From positions 1,099 to 65,098 of the forward strand of contig JAJVDF010000253.1 of the NCBI GenBank assembly GCA_022410635.1: a stretch of DNA of 64,000 nucleotides. The letters run 5' to 3'. The DNA is from Tretioscincus oriximinensis (Eukaryota > Chordata > Lepidosauria > Squamata > Gymnophthalmidae). Shown piece by piece: positions 19,389 to 29,300 of this stretch (position 1 is the first letter of the stretch; each line of letters starts with the position of its first letter). Below the pieces are notes generated by a model. It had not been told where the DNA came from. It made no database searches and saw only the letters and a program-made list of their open reading frames with translations. Both the position numbers and the translations under genes were made by a program.

Positions 19389-20028
19389 GGCACGGATAGC
19401 TCAGTCGCTTAGGAATTCGTCTCTCGCCTGGGAGATGGGGTTTCGATGCCCTGTGTTGGAAGTGGGGAGGGGTGAGCACCTTCCACTAGCCTGTAGCTCT
19501 AGCCAACCCAGCTATTTGAAAGCATGAATAGCAAGAAATTGCAACTGACTGCAAGTAGATAGATGGGAACCACCAGAGCCTGGTGTGGAAGATAGAATGT
19601 AAGCCTTCGGNNNNNNNNNNNNNNNNNNNNNNNNNNNNNNNNNNNNNNNNNNNNNNNNNNNNNNNNNNNNNNNNNNNNNNNNNNNNNNNNNNNNNNNNNN
19701 NNNNNNNNNNNNNNNNNNNNNNNNNNNNNNNNNNNNNNNNNNNNNNNNNNNNNNNNNNNNNNNNNNNNNNNNNNNNNNNNNNNNNNNNNNNNNNNNNNNN
19801 NNNNNNNNNNNNNNNNNNNNNNNNNNNNNNNNNNNNNNNNNNNNNNNNNNNNNNNNNNNNNNNNNNNNNNNNNNNNNNNNNNNNNNNNNNNNNNNNNNNN
19901 NNNNNNNNNNNNNNNNNNNNNNNNNNNNNNNNNNNNNNNNNNNNNNNNNNNNNNNNCTTCTTCTTCTTCTTCTTCTTCTTCTTCTTCTTCTTCTTCTTCT
20001 TCTTCTTCTTCTTCTTCTTCTTCTTCTT
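19389..20028 (+). mobile_element. tRNA-derived SINE with (CTT)n tail, interrupted by assembly gap
   Basis: The head and body of a well-preserved SINE run from 19389 to 19610. Then come 346 unknown bases (19611-19956), then a pure CTT array to about 20028. The gap most likely hides the SINE 3' end and more of the array, which short reads could not cross. Confidence 0.85.
19611..19956. other. Assembly gap (run of N)
   Basis: 346 consecutive N beside a CTT array. No content can be inferred, and reading frames drawn across it are meaningless. Confidence 0.99.
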
Positions 20029-20039
20029 TACAGCCTTTA

Positions 20040-20640
20040 CATACACACGCGCAGACAAAAATGCAAAGTTCCCTCCGTGCCAAAAGCGCGCGACCTGCGT
20101 CCAGACCTCCTTAAAAAAGAAGGAACCGTCAACTCCCAAGACGTCGCTTCTCCGCGCTTGCACAACACGCCGCCCTCTAACTTGGGTGCAACGACGCACC
20201 ACAGGAGGAAGTAGAGCCACGATCCGGGTTCCGGATACCTTTGCCCAACAGCGCCACCGCCGAACGTCATCGCTTCGCTTTCGGTGTTCCTTTGGAGCCA
20301 CCCAAACTTTGCTAATCGAAAGAGGCGGCAGAAATTCGATCCGGACGAACTGCAGCCTTGCTNCGCTTCAGTGCGAAGCTGTGAACTTCGACGCCCGGGT
20401 TCCTCTTCCTTCGCGCTGCAGGGGGGAAAGGGATCCACTCGATCCCTGCCCGCCCGCCCGGGCAAGTCTGACGATCAATAAACCCTCGTTTTGGGGACTG
20501 GCAGAAGATAAGGCTAGGCAGCGGGGAACTGGAAAGCGAGTCCATTTTGAAGCCCTTGGAACGGATCGGAACGGGAAAGGAACGTGTGGCAGAGGAACGA
20601 TGGCTCTTCATAGCTGATTTCCTTTCGTTCGATAACGCGA
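20040..20640 (+). promoter_or_regulatory. TIRAP: CpG-rich segment, likely TIRAP promoter and first noncoding exon
   Basis: A sharp rise in CpG dinucleotides (GAACGTCATCGCTTCGCTTT, CCCGCCCGCCCGGGC) against AT-rich flanks. It is the only such island between FOXRED1 and the TIRAP coding exons. Candidate splice donors are TAG|GTGGGT at 20644 and GTGG|GTGAGG at 20680. TIRAP has untranslated 5' exons in mammals, which fits. I cannot place the transcription start, and a divergent antisense transcript is equally possible. Confidence 0.6.
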
Positions 20641-20726
20641 TAGGTGGGTTCCTTCTTGGAGGTTTTTTTTCACGCGTGGGTGAGGCAATTCTTGTATTTC
20701 TGCTTTTTATCCTCTTTCTTTGGCCC

Positions 20727-20850
20727 TGTCCCCACTGAGCCCTATTCCGGGATATACTTTGTGATAGGACCAGGCTAGTGCTGTCTATGGATATGGACGG
20801 CCAAGCTCTGTCCCGAGATATATTACCCAGAACAAGGCTCAGTCGGACCA
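20727..20850. mobile_element. Short MITE ('GAGCCTTATTCTGGG' family)
   Basis: Termini GCCCTGTCCCCACTGAGCCC and AGAACAAGGCTCAGTCGGAC face each other, with a TGTCTATGGATATGG middle. Compact copy of the family at 3804. Confidence 0.7.
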
Positions 20851-20861
20851 GAACTCCATTC

Positions 20862-20870
20862 TTTCTTTTT

Positions 20871-20956
<86 letters not shown>

Positions 20957-21002
20957 TCCTTCCTTCCTTCCTTCCTTCCTTCCTTCCTTCCTTCCTTCCT
21001 TT
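20862..21002. repeat. (CTTT)n-(CCTT)n microsatellite
   Basis: About 140 bp of CTTT units passing into CCTT units. The lysine- and glutamate-rich reading frames across it are artefacts. Confidence 0.97.
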
Positions 21003-21029
21003 CATGCAGCTCTTTTCCCAAATAAATCT

Positions 21030-21570
21030 TCCCTCATGTATTTCTCTGTTTCCTTGAAATTAAGACAGGATCTTATATTACTTTTTTGCTCCAGATGATT
21101 CGTTTGGGGCCTATTTTCAGTTGTGGTCTTATTCTTTCCATCAACAATCAGCATTTATGCTTTTTTATTTATTTATTTTATAATTTACACTGTCTTATTA
21201 ATGCCTTATCGTGTTTACGTTAGGTACCTGAGTACGCCGCTTTACTGCACACGCTACTTTTTACTCCAATTGAATATGTATTCTATCGTTAATCTATATA
21301 TATTGATATTTTTACATTTTCCATTCTGTGTAAGCAAATGTTTATTAGATTCCNCTTCCATCCTTCCTCCTTCCTCCTTCCTCCCAGTAGGAACTAAGCA
21401 TACATTTATTTTTAATTCATTAATCTAGATCTAGATAAATTATCTACACTTATTCTTGAACAACAAATCCAGGGCTTTGCCTTTGGAGTGGCCTTATATT
21501 TTGAGCATCTTGAAAAAACACGCTGGGGCTTATTTTCAGTGTAGAGCTTATTTTGGGGGAGAAATAGCTT
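21030..21570. mobile_element. DNA-transposon-like repeat with 'TTCAGAATAAGA..' ends
   Basis: The left end TTAAGACAGGATCTTATATT is paired with a right end containing GCTTATTTTCAGTGTAGAGC and CTTATTTTGGGGGAG. The same two ends frame 36515-37165. Non-autonomous, no transposase. Confidence 0.5.
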
Positions 21571-21624
21571 TAGTAGTCCTAAACCTAAGTTTTAATCCCG
21601 TTTCAGTCCACATAAATACATCCT

Positions 21625-21705
21625 GTCCCCATTGACCCTTATTCTGGGCTCCATCTCGCAATAGGAGCCTATCATCTACATGCTAGTGTAGGCTATGGCA
21701 GGCCA
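21625..21705. mobile_element. MITE half-copy ('GAGCCTTATTCTGGG' family)
   Basis: The block CTGTCCCCATTGACCCTTAT then CATGCTAGTGTAGGCTATGG, left arm of the family only. Confidence 0.65.
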
Positions 21706-21847
21706 AGAAAATTATCCATTGCATTTGGGAGGAGGGATTATGGACTTCCTTTTGACGAACAACCGAGTGACTGACAGAGTGTGGCATCATGTGGATAGGA
21801 AGTGACAGGAAGTGACAGATTGACAAAACTCAAAATATACTATTTCA

Positions 21848-22045
21848 GAGAAATAGCTGTGTTAGTCTAGCAGAAAGTCCAGCAAAGGAGCTAGCAGCAC
21901 TTTGAGACTAACTTGAGAAAAGTGGTTGGCATAAGCTTTCGTAGACAGGTCTACTTGCATCTGAAGAAGTAGACGTGTCTACGAAAGCTTATGCCAACCA
22001 CTTTTCTCAAGTTAGTCTCAANGTGCTGCTAGCTCCTTTGCTGCT
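21848..22045. mobile_element. Near-perfect palindrome, 'TCTACGAAAGCTTATGCC' MITE
   Basis: The left arm (GCAAAGGAGCTAGCAGCACT ... GGCATAAGCTTTCGTAGACA) is repeated as its reverse complement (TGTCTACGAAAGCTTATGCC ... AGTGCTGCTAGCTCCTTTGC with one N). Arms of about 85-90 bp pair with very few mismatches around the short spacer TTGCATCTGAAGAAG. Confidence 0.85.
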
Positions 22046-22054
22046 CAAAATATA

Positions 22055-22197
22055 CTGTAAAATCCTGTCCTGTTCTGGTTACATTTTGGGAGAGAGATTG
22101 GCCATCCATATGACAATCGGGGCCTGCCATAGTCTCCACTAGCAGGACTCTATTCAGAGATATAGCCCAGAATAAGACTCATTGTGCACAAGGTCTA
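22055..22197. mobile_element. Short MITE ('GAGCCTTATTCTGGG' family)
   Basis: CCTGTCCTGTTCTGGTTACA on the left and CCCAGAATAAGACTCATTGT on the right, with the middle GGCCTGCCATAGTCTCCACT. It directly follows the palindrome at 21848. Confidence 0.65.
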
Positions 22198-22206
22198 AAG
22201 AATTGA

Positions 22207-22362
22207 ACATTAGTTTGGTCTCGTGGTTAGAGTACTGGACTNTTTATCTGATAGCCTCCTAGTTTGATTCCACACTCCTCCATGAAGCCAGCTGGGTGAC
22301 TTTGGGTCAGTCACAGTTCTTTAGAACTCTCTCAGCTCCGCTTACTTCACAGGGTGTCTGCT
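22207..22362 (+). mobile_element. tRNA-type SINE, second family
   Basis: The head GGTCTCGTGGTTAGAGTACT resembles a tRNA A-box region, followed by GTTTGATTCC (B-box-like). The body has AGCTGGGTGACTTTGGGTCA and ACAGTTCTTTAGAACTCTCT. Related minus-strand copies are at 8528, 27262, 48969 and 63120. Confidence 0.75.
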
Positions 22363-22375
22363 TGTGGAGAAAGCA

Positions 22376-23030
22376 ACAAAAGCTATGTCCATCGGCCTGT
22401 GGAATTTACTTCCTGAAGAGGTGGTGGTAGCTAACAGCTTGGATAGCTTCAAGACAGGANTAGACAGGTTTATGGACACCAAAGGGTATAAATGGATACT
22501 AGGATGGATGTCTGGATGTTGCCTCCGGGATGGAGCAACAGGCAGGACTCCTGAANTACCATTTNCAGGGAGTCATGAACAGNNGCATATTTTGCTNTCC
22601 TCTGTTCGGACTGCCCAGNTGCATCTGGTGGGCNTCTGTGTGACACAGAATGCTGGACTTGATGGGCTGTGGCCTGATCCAGTACGGCTCTTCTTATGTT
22701 CTTATTTCCATATTCANGAATATGCAAATTAGCATGAATATTAATTACCTCGGTTTGGGCACTAAACTGGAATGNAGTNTATTGTAATAAGAGNTGGTCT
22801 GGATGGTCTGCCCAGGTGNANNTGGTGGGCCTCTGTNTGGGACAGAAGGCTGGACTAGGTGGGCTGTGGCCTGATCCAGNATGGCTCTTCTGATGTTCTT
22901 ATGACTTTCTATTTCTGATAGATGCCCAGGTGCATCTGGTGGGCCTCTGTGTGACACAGAATGCTGGACTAGATGGGCTCTGGCTCAATCCAGTATGGCT
23001 CTTCTAATGTTCTTATGTTGTTATNTTCAC
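22376..23030 (+). mobile_element. Three consecutive CR1 3' fragments
   Basis: 22376-22712 is a CR1 3' end with the tail CTTCTTATGTTCTTAT. After a short AT-rich insert, 22795-22905 and 22921-23025 each repeat only the final CR1 block (CAGAATGCTGGACTAGATGG type) and tail. They look like separate truncated insertions or a local duplication. Confidence 0.75.
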
Positions 23031-23895
23031 CGCCTTTGGGTAAAAACTGTTAGGTGACCTCTTTGCTAGAGGTTCCTGGGATGTTATGATTGGTAATTAG
23101 TCCAGTTGAGCTTTAACGTGATGCAATTTTTTCTTGTCTAACCTTCTGGAAGTTTGGCAGGTGCCTATATCACACAGCTTTTGGCATCTGGTTAAAAACA
23201 CTTCTTCACTTTAATGCTTACCTTTCTCTAAGCCTGTCCCGTGGTCAGATTAGTTTGAAGAAGGTCTTTGAATAAAATACTGAGAAGTCACTGACCTGGT
23301 ATAAGACTTGGGATTAAGAGCTCCTGGTTCTTGACCTTCATATATTTATAGCTTTAGTGGGAAGTGAAAGTTGGATGGAATTGGGTAACATTTTGGTAGC
23401 TTTGTACCAGAATGATATAGTGTAGGCAATTGCTGCATTTTCTGTTTTATGCATGAACTATTAAATAAAAGGAGCCATGGGCACCAAAACCAAAAAAAGG
23501 GACTTTATGGGACAATACTTTACACAAGGCTATTCAAGAATGTTGCAGTGACTGGAATGCCACCATTACGAAATCAAGCTGCAACAATTAGGGCTCTTCA
23601 ACCTCAAAAGATGACATTTAAGAGGGGATCTGATTGCTGTGTATAAAGTCATTCTTGGGACGGATAAGGGGAATATTAAAATATTTTTTCCTCTATCACA
23701 CAACACTAGAACAAGAGGGCATTCTATGAAGATGACGTGCTGAAGTTAGGACAGATATGGGATTTTTTTAAACACAGATCATCATCAGTCTGTGGAACCT
23801 ACTTGCAAAAGAAGTGGTGGTAACTAGCAGCCTGGATAGCTTTAAGATAGGATTAGACAAATTCATGGAAGCCAAGGTTATAATTTTCTACTATA

Positions 23896-24427
23896 GGCTG
23901 ACCAGATGCCCCCTTTTTTGGGGTGTGTGTGTGTCTACCTCGCCCTCCCGGGGGGGAGGCATTTCCTGATTTTTGCTGAGGAAAAAAAAATAAAAAATAC
24001 TATTTTTTTNAAAAAAAATACTTTAAAAAAAATCACTGCAGCACTACTAGGGGGCTCTGGCATCTGAGACCAGCTCCTGAAGGCACCCTCCCCTCAGTCA
24101 AATATAAAAATTCTCACACACTTCAAAAAACTTTTTTTAATTTTTTTTAATTGCTGCACCAGCACTAGGGGGTTCTGGGAACTGGGGCCAGCTCCTGAAG
24201 GCATCTTCCCCTCTGTAAAAAAAATAAAAAATTCTGATGTACTCCAAAAATTCTCAGTTTAAAAATTCTCGCACACTTAAAAAAATTCTCACATGCTTCA
24301 CCAATTTCTCGGGCGGGAATTTTGGAAGGGAATGCATGTTGGTGGCTAATTTGCATATTTATGAATTTGCAAATTAGCATGAATATTAATTACTCTGGTT
24401 TGGGTCCCAGAAAATCTGGTCAGTCCA
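23896..24427. mobile_element. Longer MITE with 'GGCTGACCAGATG' ends, inside CR1
   Basis: The left end GGCTGACCAGATGCCCCC and right end AAAATCTGGTCAGTCC are inverted. The interior holds diverged blocks TCCTGAAGGCA(C/T)C repeated at about 24075 and 24194. It is longer than the other copies (8291, 41442, 44823). Confidence 0.6.
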
Positions 24428-24567
24428 ATCTACTAGTATACATGGATGTCTTCATAATGCCTCTGGGATGGAGCAACAGGTAGGGTTCCTGAAATGTTTA
24501 TAAGAATGGAGAATTATGCAAAAAACTAGCGTAAAAGACAAAAGCATTATACAATTTTTTTAAAAAA

Positions 24568-24828
24568 AGGAATGGCAATATAACTATAAATAGTAAACAA
24601 ATACGATATGTATTCTTACAGTTATGCACACTCTATTTCAAATCAATCAAACATTCCAATAGGGGGCCTAGTCAGTCATCTAAAGAGTATAAGAATAGTC
24701 AGATATTTTCTTGATGGTTAACTAGGCCACACTGGAACTTTTGATTAACTGATTTGAAATACAGTGTGTGTGTCTATAAGAATACATTTTAAAATTATTT
24801 ATAGTATTGCTGTTCCTTTTTCAGTGTT
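24568..24828. mobile_element. Foldback element inside CR1
   Basis: The left arm (GGAATGGCAATATAACTATA ... CTCTATTTCAAATCAATC) is the approximate reverse complement of the right arm (GATTTGAAATACAG ... TATAGTATTGCTGTTCC). About 260 bp, AT-rich, no coding content. Confidence 0.65.
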
Positions 24829-25032
24829 TCTGAAATGCCATTTGCATGGAGTTGAAAACAGGTAAATGTTTAGACTTTTTCTGCTTCACAGTGCTGAGGT
24901 ACAATTGGTGGGTCACTGTGTGAGAAAACNNNGGANTNGNNNGGCAGTGGTCCCATTCAGCAGGCCTCCTCTTACGTTCTTATGGATTAGGCTTATCCGT
25001 CCAGCTAAATATTGCTCAATTTGGCAGAGGAG

Positions 25033-25660
25033 CATTAGAATTTGAGCATCTAAAAGACTAACAAAGAAAAGTAGGAAGCAGGAGCTTTTGTATACAAGTC
25101 AACTTGTTCAGGTGCACTGTTTTGAAACAATGATGCCCTTAAGTCCTAGGCAGGATGATGATGGACTTGCACTGCATCTGCCCAGGTCACCAAGCCAGGA
25201 GGAGGAGGAGGAGGAGGAGCAGGAGGAGGAGGAGGAGGAGGAGGAGGAGGAGAAGAAGGAGAAGAAGGAGAAGAAGAAGAACTTGGTTCTTATACCCAGC
25301 TTTACTCACCTTTCACAGGGACTCAAAGTGGCTTACAAGGATATATTTTGCCCGAAGCCTCACATTCTGTCTTCCTCACCAGGCTGTGGTGGTTCCCATG
25401 TATCTACTTGCCGTCAGTTGCAATTTCTTGCCGTTCGTGCTTTCGAATAGCTGGGTTGGCTAGAGCTACAGGCTAGTCCACACAGGGCTTCGAAATCCCA
25501 TCTCCCAGGCGAGAGACGAATTCCTAAGCAACTGAGCTATCCGTGCCTGATCAAAGTATACTTGTCTACAAAACCTCATGCTACCTGCTTCCTCCTTGTT
25601 AGCCTCTAACATAAAGCTCCCCTGTTTTTCTATTAGATTTTCTAGACCCCAGGATAACAC
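25033..25660. mobile_element. Palindromic MITE arms separated by a SINE
   Basis: 25033-25110 (GACTAACAAAGAAAAGTAGG...GTATACAAGTC) and 25552-25612 (GTATACTTGTCTACAAAACC...CCTCCTTGTTAGCC) are the two arms of one element of the 'ACTAACAAGGA' type. The SINE at 25199-25548 sits between them. Confidence 0.6.
25199..25548 (-). mobile_element. tRNA-derived SINE with GGA/GAA tail
   Basis: A minus-strand, full-length, well-preserved SINE. Its tail has degenerated into a mixed GGA and GAA array at 25199-25279. The head ends at CTATCCGTGCC near 25548. Confidence 0.88.
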
Positions 25661-26215
25661 AGCTGTTTCTTTGAAATCTGTCACAGAAGAAAGCATCAAA
25701 ATAGTCAAATGGGGTGGAAATCCATCAACCGCTCCAGGATTCTTGCCAAATGCCGGTGGACTTCATTGTCCTCAAGTGTTTTCATTTATCAAACCTCCTG
25801 CTGCCTATTTTTTCTTGTTCGTTTCAAAGATGCTATGAGACCCAAGGGCTTTAATGTAGTCCCTAGAAAGTTGGGCTGAATCAGTGTTAGAAAGCAAAAT
25901 AATATATTTATCACTGTACACTTGCACTACTACAGTAATTCAAGAAATGATACACGTTCAAGATCCAGTTGCACTTATGCTTTAATTCATTTTTAAGCAG
26001 GTTTCAGAGTGAAGAGAATACACCAGCACACTGACAAGCCATTTCCCTACCGCTTTTTGTAATTTGCCTTCGCATTAGATGGGTTTGACTACTTAGTAAC
26101 GCCTTGTGGATATGTTCATTTCACTATGGAGTAAAAAATAGCCACTTGTTTAAAATAAGCATCCTTAAAGGAACAACATACACTTTTGCTTGCTTTGATT
26201 TGCAGCTTAATGGAG

Positions 26216-26335
26216 AATCCAGGAGGTGTTCAGTAACAAACGAATATTATACCTGCACAAGCAATATGGATTGGAAGTGGGTTGACTTAACCATTTCCAG
26301 AAGATAGTTGCGGAGAATTGCTCCTGCTATGGCCG
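26216..26335 (+). CDS. TIRAP: TIRAP first coding exon (5' UTR plus ATGGCCG)
   Basis: Only seven coding bases (26329-26335: Met, Ala and one base) lie here before the donor GTAAAT at 26336. The rest is 5' UTR. The 5' edge is proposed at the AG of TTGATTTGCAG (26215); CATTTCCAG at 26300 is the alternative. The support is that these seven bases join the next exon to give MAGWFK, the equivalent of the MADWF start region in mammals. Confidence 0.8.
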
Positions 26336-29300
26336 GTAAATATGGATTTTATTTTTTCTGTCTGCATGGATGTTCATATGTGTACTCCATATTCCGATTC
26401 ATTTCTATTGTCTGCTCTCACATTGATTAAAAATAGATACTTGGTTTTTTTCTAAATGTGTATTTTATTTTACACAAGAGTTGGGCCTGATTTAGCAATT
26501 GCTGAATATGGGACCAAATCCACACAGGGTTTATGAACCACAGTGATCCTGGAGCACTTTGTATCAAGATCTAGAGATTTCGAAGGGTCAGATGCCATTT
26601 TCTTGTAATCACAAACCCATCTGGACAACCCTCCAAGAGTTCCATGAGACTTTTGAGTAAGTGAGGGCATAAAAAAGCTGTTTTCCCTGCTGAAAATAAG
26701 GAAGGAAGCCAAAGGAGATGCAAGTTTTTTTTAAAAAAACTAACCTTCGTCCCCAGTAGTTCCAAACCACAAAGCTGTTTAAACAGGGAGGCTTTATGTT
26801 TTATTTGCTCACCCAGGAAAAAAGGGGGAAGGGGAGGGGAGAGGAGAGGCAGCAGCCAATGACAAGAAAAACAGCATTTCCTGGCAGTTTGGAGGCTCCC
26901 AAAGCCTTGTGGGATTTGTAGTGAAGTGTACAAGCTTTCCTTGCCATTTTGCTACAAAGGGCAGTAGTGTAATTTAAGTATGCAGACTGGAAGTAACATC
27001 CACACAAATCCTTTATTCTGTTGGATTGAAAAATAGCGCTGCAAAAGGCAGTTGTGAGGATGCAACCTCAATTCTACCAAGTCCAAGGTACTAGTTTGAG
27101 ATTTTAACAAGGGGTGCTGCTCCACTACAGTCCTCTTTATGTCCCTGGGCTACAATTCCCAATAGAACTGTCATTAGGATAGTCATTAAGGGGCTGCAAA
27201 TAGCATCAGTAGGTGAATGAGGGAAAGGGAGAGGGAAGAAGAAAAGGGAAAGGAAGGAGACAGAAAAAGAGTTGGTTTCTATACCCCACTTTTCTCAACC
27301 TGAAGGGAATCAAAGTGGCTTACACAACCTTCACAATTGACACCTTGTGAAGTCAGTGGGGCTGAGAGAGTTCTGAAGAACTGTGACTTCCAGGTAAGAG
27401 CTGGATGCTCTAAGCACTACACAAGACTGGCTTTAACCTGGTGCCTCTTCAGAATATCTATCCAACGACTAGAGCTACTATATATTAAGGTTCCCACGTG
27501 AAATCAGGGATAGAACCTTGGACATTTAATAGGCTTAAAAAAGTGACACCCCCACCCCCACATGCAGCAGCCATTAGAAGCTGCACTTAGTAAAAAACCC
27601 TCTGCTCTATAGGCATTTAAGATGCAAATCCCAAATTTCATGTGGGAACTCAAGTTGGAATAGATAGCTTGACCTCCAAAATGTATTTGAGGAATACAGA
27701 TTTGGTATTTCTGTAGAAATGTGCTTTATGGTTCAAGTGAACCATATTGCATCCTTTTTTATTTTATTTTTGTTTAAATCCTGCTGTGAAAATTTCTTCA
27801 AAAGCACATTCTGATTCCAGGAATTGTTTCTGATAAGCTTTGAAAGAGGCACAGTGGCTAACGAAAGGTCTTTCAATCCAGAGACCCCTTCTCAAAGTCC
27901 TGTGTCAGCCACGGAGGGGGTGCGCACCCTCTACTAGCCTTAGCTTCAGCCAATTCAGTTGCTTGAAAGCAGGCAATTGCAATTAGATAAATGAGTATCA
28001 CCACAATATGGTGAGAGAGATAGAATGTAAGCCTTCAGACGAAAAATAGCTTGTAAACCCCTTTGAGTCCCAACTCAGTCCTTCTCCTCCTTCTGCCTGC
28101 AGTCTCACAAGGCTGAGGGCACATGCGTGTGTGAGGCCACTACGAAAGAGCTGTAAAGCCTGACATCAGATGCTCCTCTTGGGGTCTCAGCGCCCGCATT
28201 TTTGTGCTGCTACATGGCAATGTTATGAAAAGCCTGTTATTGTAACCTGATTTCTTTGGTCTGTAATATTTCTTAATAAATATTGATACTAGCCAAGGGA
28301 TGGGGAGTGATGTCCCCTTCAGGCATACTTAACTTATTTCCTGACAACCACATGGTCTGATTTGTGACTGATTTATTGATTCATTACCCTGCATATTTTG
28401 TTGTCTTTGTTCATTTAACGGTGCCGTTTTCCATTGGTTTGTTTGAAGTGCTCATGTTTGAACTGTATGATAGATTTTGCAGGCTGGTTCAAGACCTTCC
28501 TGAAGAAGCCCAAGAGGAGTCCAAATTCTTCAAGCCTCCACTTGACCTTGTCTTCTTCAAATGCCCGGTCCTCTTCCCCATTGAAAAATGCTAGTTCACC
28601 AGCAAACAGCACAGTCGCCAGTGTGAAAAAAGGGCTTTCTTCCTCCCACACGAGTGTGTGCAGTTCTGATAGCGCCCGCTGGGGCAAACTCTACGATGTG
28701 TGCATCTGTCACAGCGAAGGTGACTTGGGCTATGTGGACGAGCTGGTCTCCTACTTGGAGAGTCAACCTGAGCGGTTCCGCTGCTTCCTTCAACTACGGG
28801 ATGCCGCTCCAGGGGGTGCCATTGTGACGGAGCTGTGCGACGCCGTCCAGAACAGCCACTGCTGGGTGCTGCTCATCACGCCTAACTTCCTACAGGATCC
28901 CTGGTGCCGGTTCCAGATGCACCACGCCTTGAGCGAGGCGCCCATGGCAAACGGACGCACCATCCCTGTGCTGAAGGGCGTAGAGCGTAAAGACTATCCC
29001 CGCGAACTACGGTGCATTTATTACATCAGTGTGGTGCTCCAAGAAACCAGCTTCAGGCAAATCAAAGAAACAGTGATGCGCTGTAAGTAATTGCTGGGAG
29101 GGAGATACTGACGTTTCTTTCCATCGGTTTATTGTTGACCGAACAGATTCTTAATGGTTGAGGAGATGTCTCAAGTAATGATTTAGGAATTAAGCAACTG
29201 TGATGGGAAATAATAAAAAGTGGAATACTCAATGCTAAAGGAACAATTGGCACAGTATATAATCTACTTTGTTATTAGAATCATTGAGACAAAAATGAAT

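Larger units (their letters stand above)
23520..24985 (+). mobile_element. CR1 LINE split by two DNA elements
   Basis: CR1 sequence runs 23520-23893, resumes at about 24430-24497, and again at 24830-24985, ending in CTTACGTTCTTATGG. The two interruptions are the TA-type MITE 23896-24427 and the foldback 24568-24828. The CR1 order is collinear across both. Confidence 0.7.

Noticed and set aside
19486..20617. Long open frames of 190-344 codons on both strands
   Set aside because: They run through 346 unknown bases and a CTT/GAA array; the 'protein' is poly-Lys, poly-Glu or poly-Phe plus unknown residues.
20778..21098. Ser/Leu/Phe-rich and Lys/Glu-rich frames
   Set aside because: Translation of the CTTT/CCTT microsatellite only.
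25088..25463. Frames rich in Glu or Arg
   Set aside because: They translate the SINE's GGA/GAA tail and body.
28434..28482. ATG at 28434 as the TIRAP start
   Set aside because: The residues before GWFK are intronic, ending at a clear TTTTGCAG acceptor; the spliced start MAGWFK matches the family.
28415..28793. Minus-strand frames over the TIRAP exon
   Set aside because: Shadows of the GC-rich TIRAP coding sequence; no homology and no splice support.
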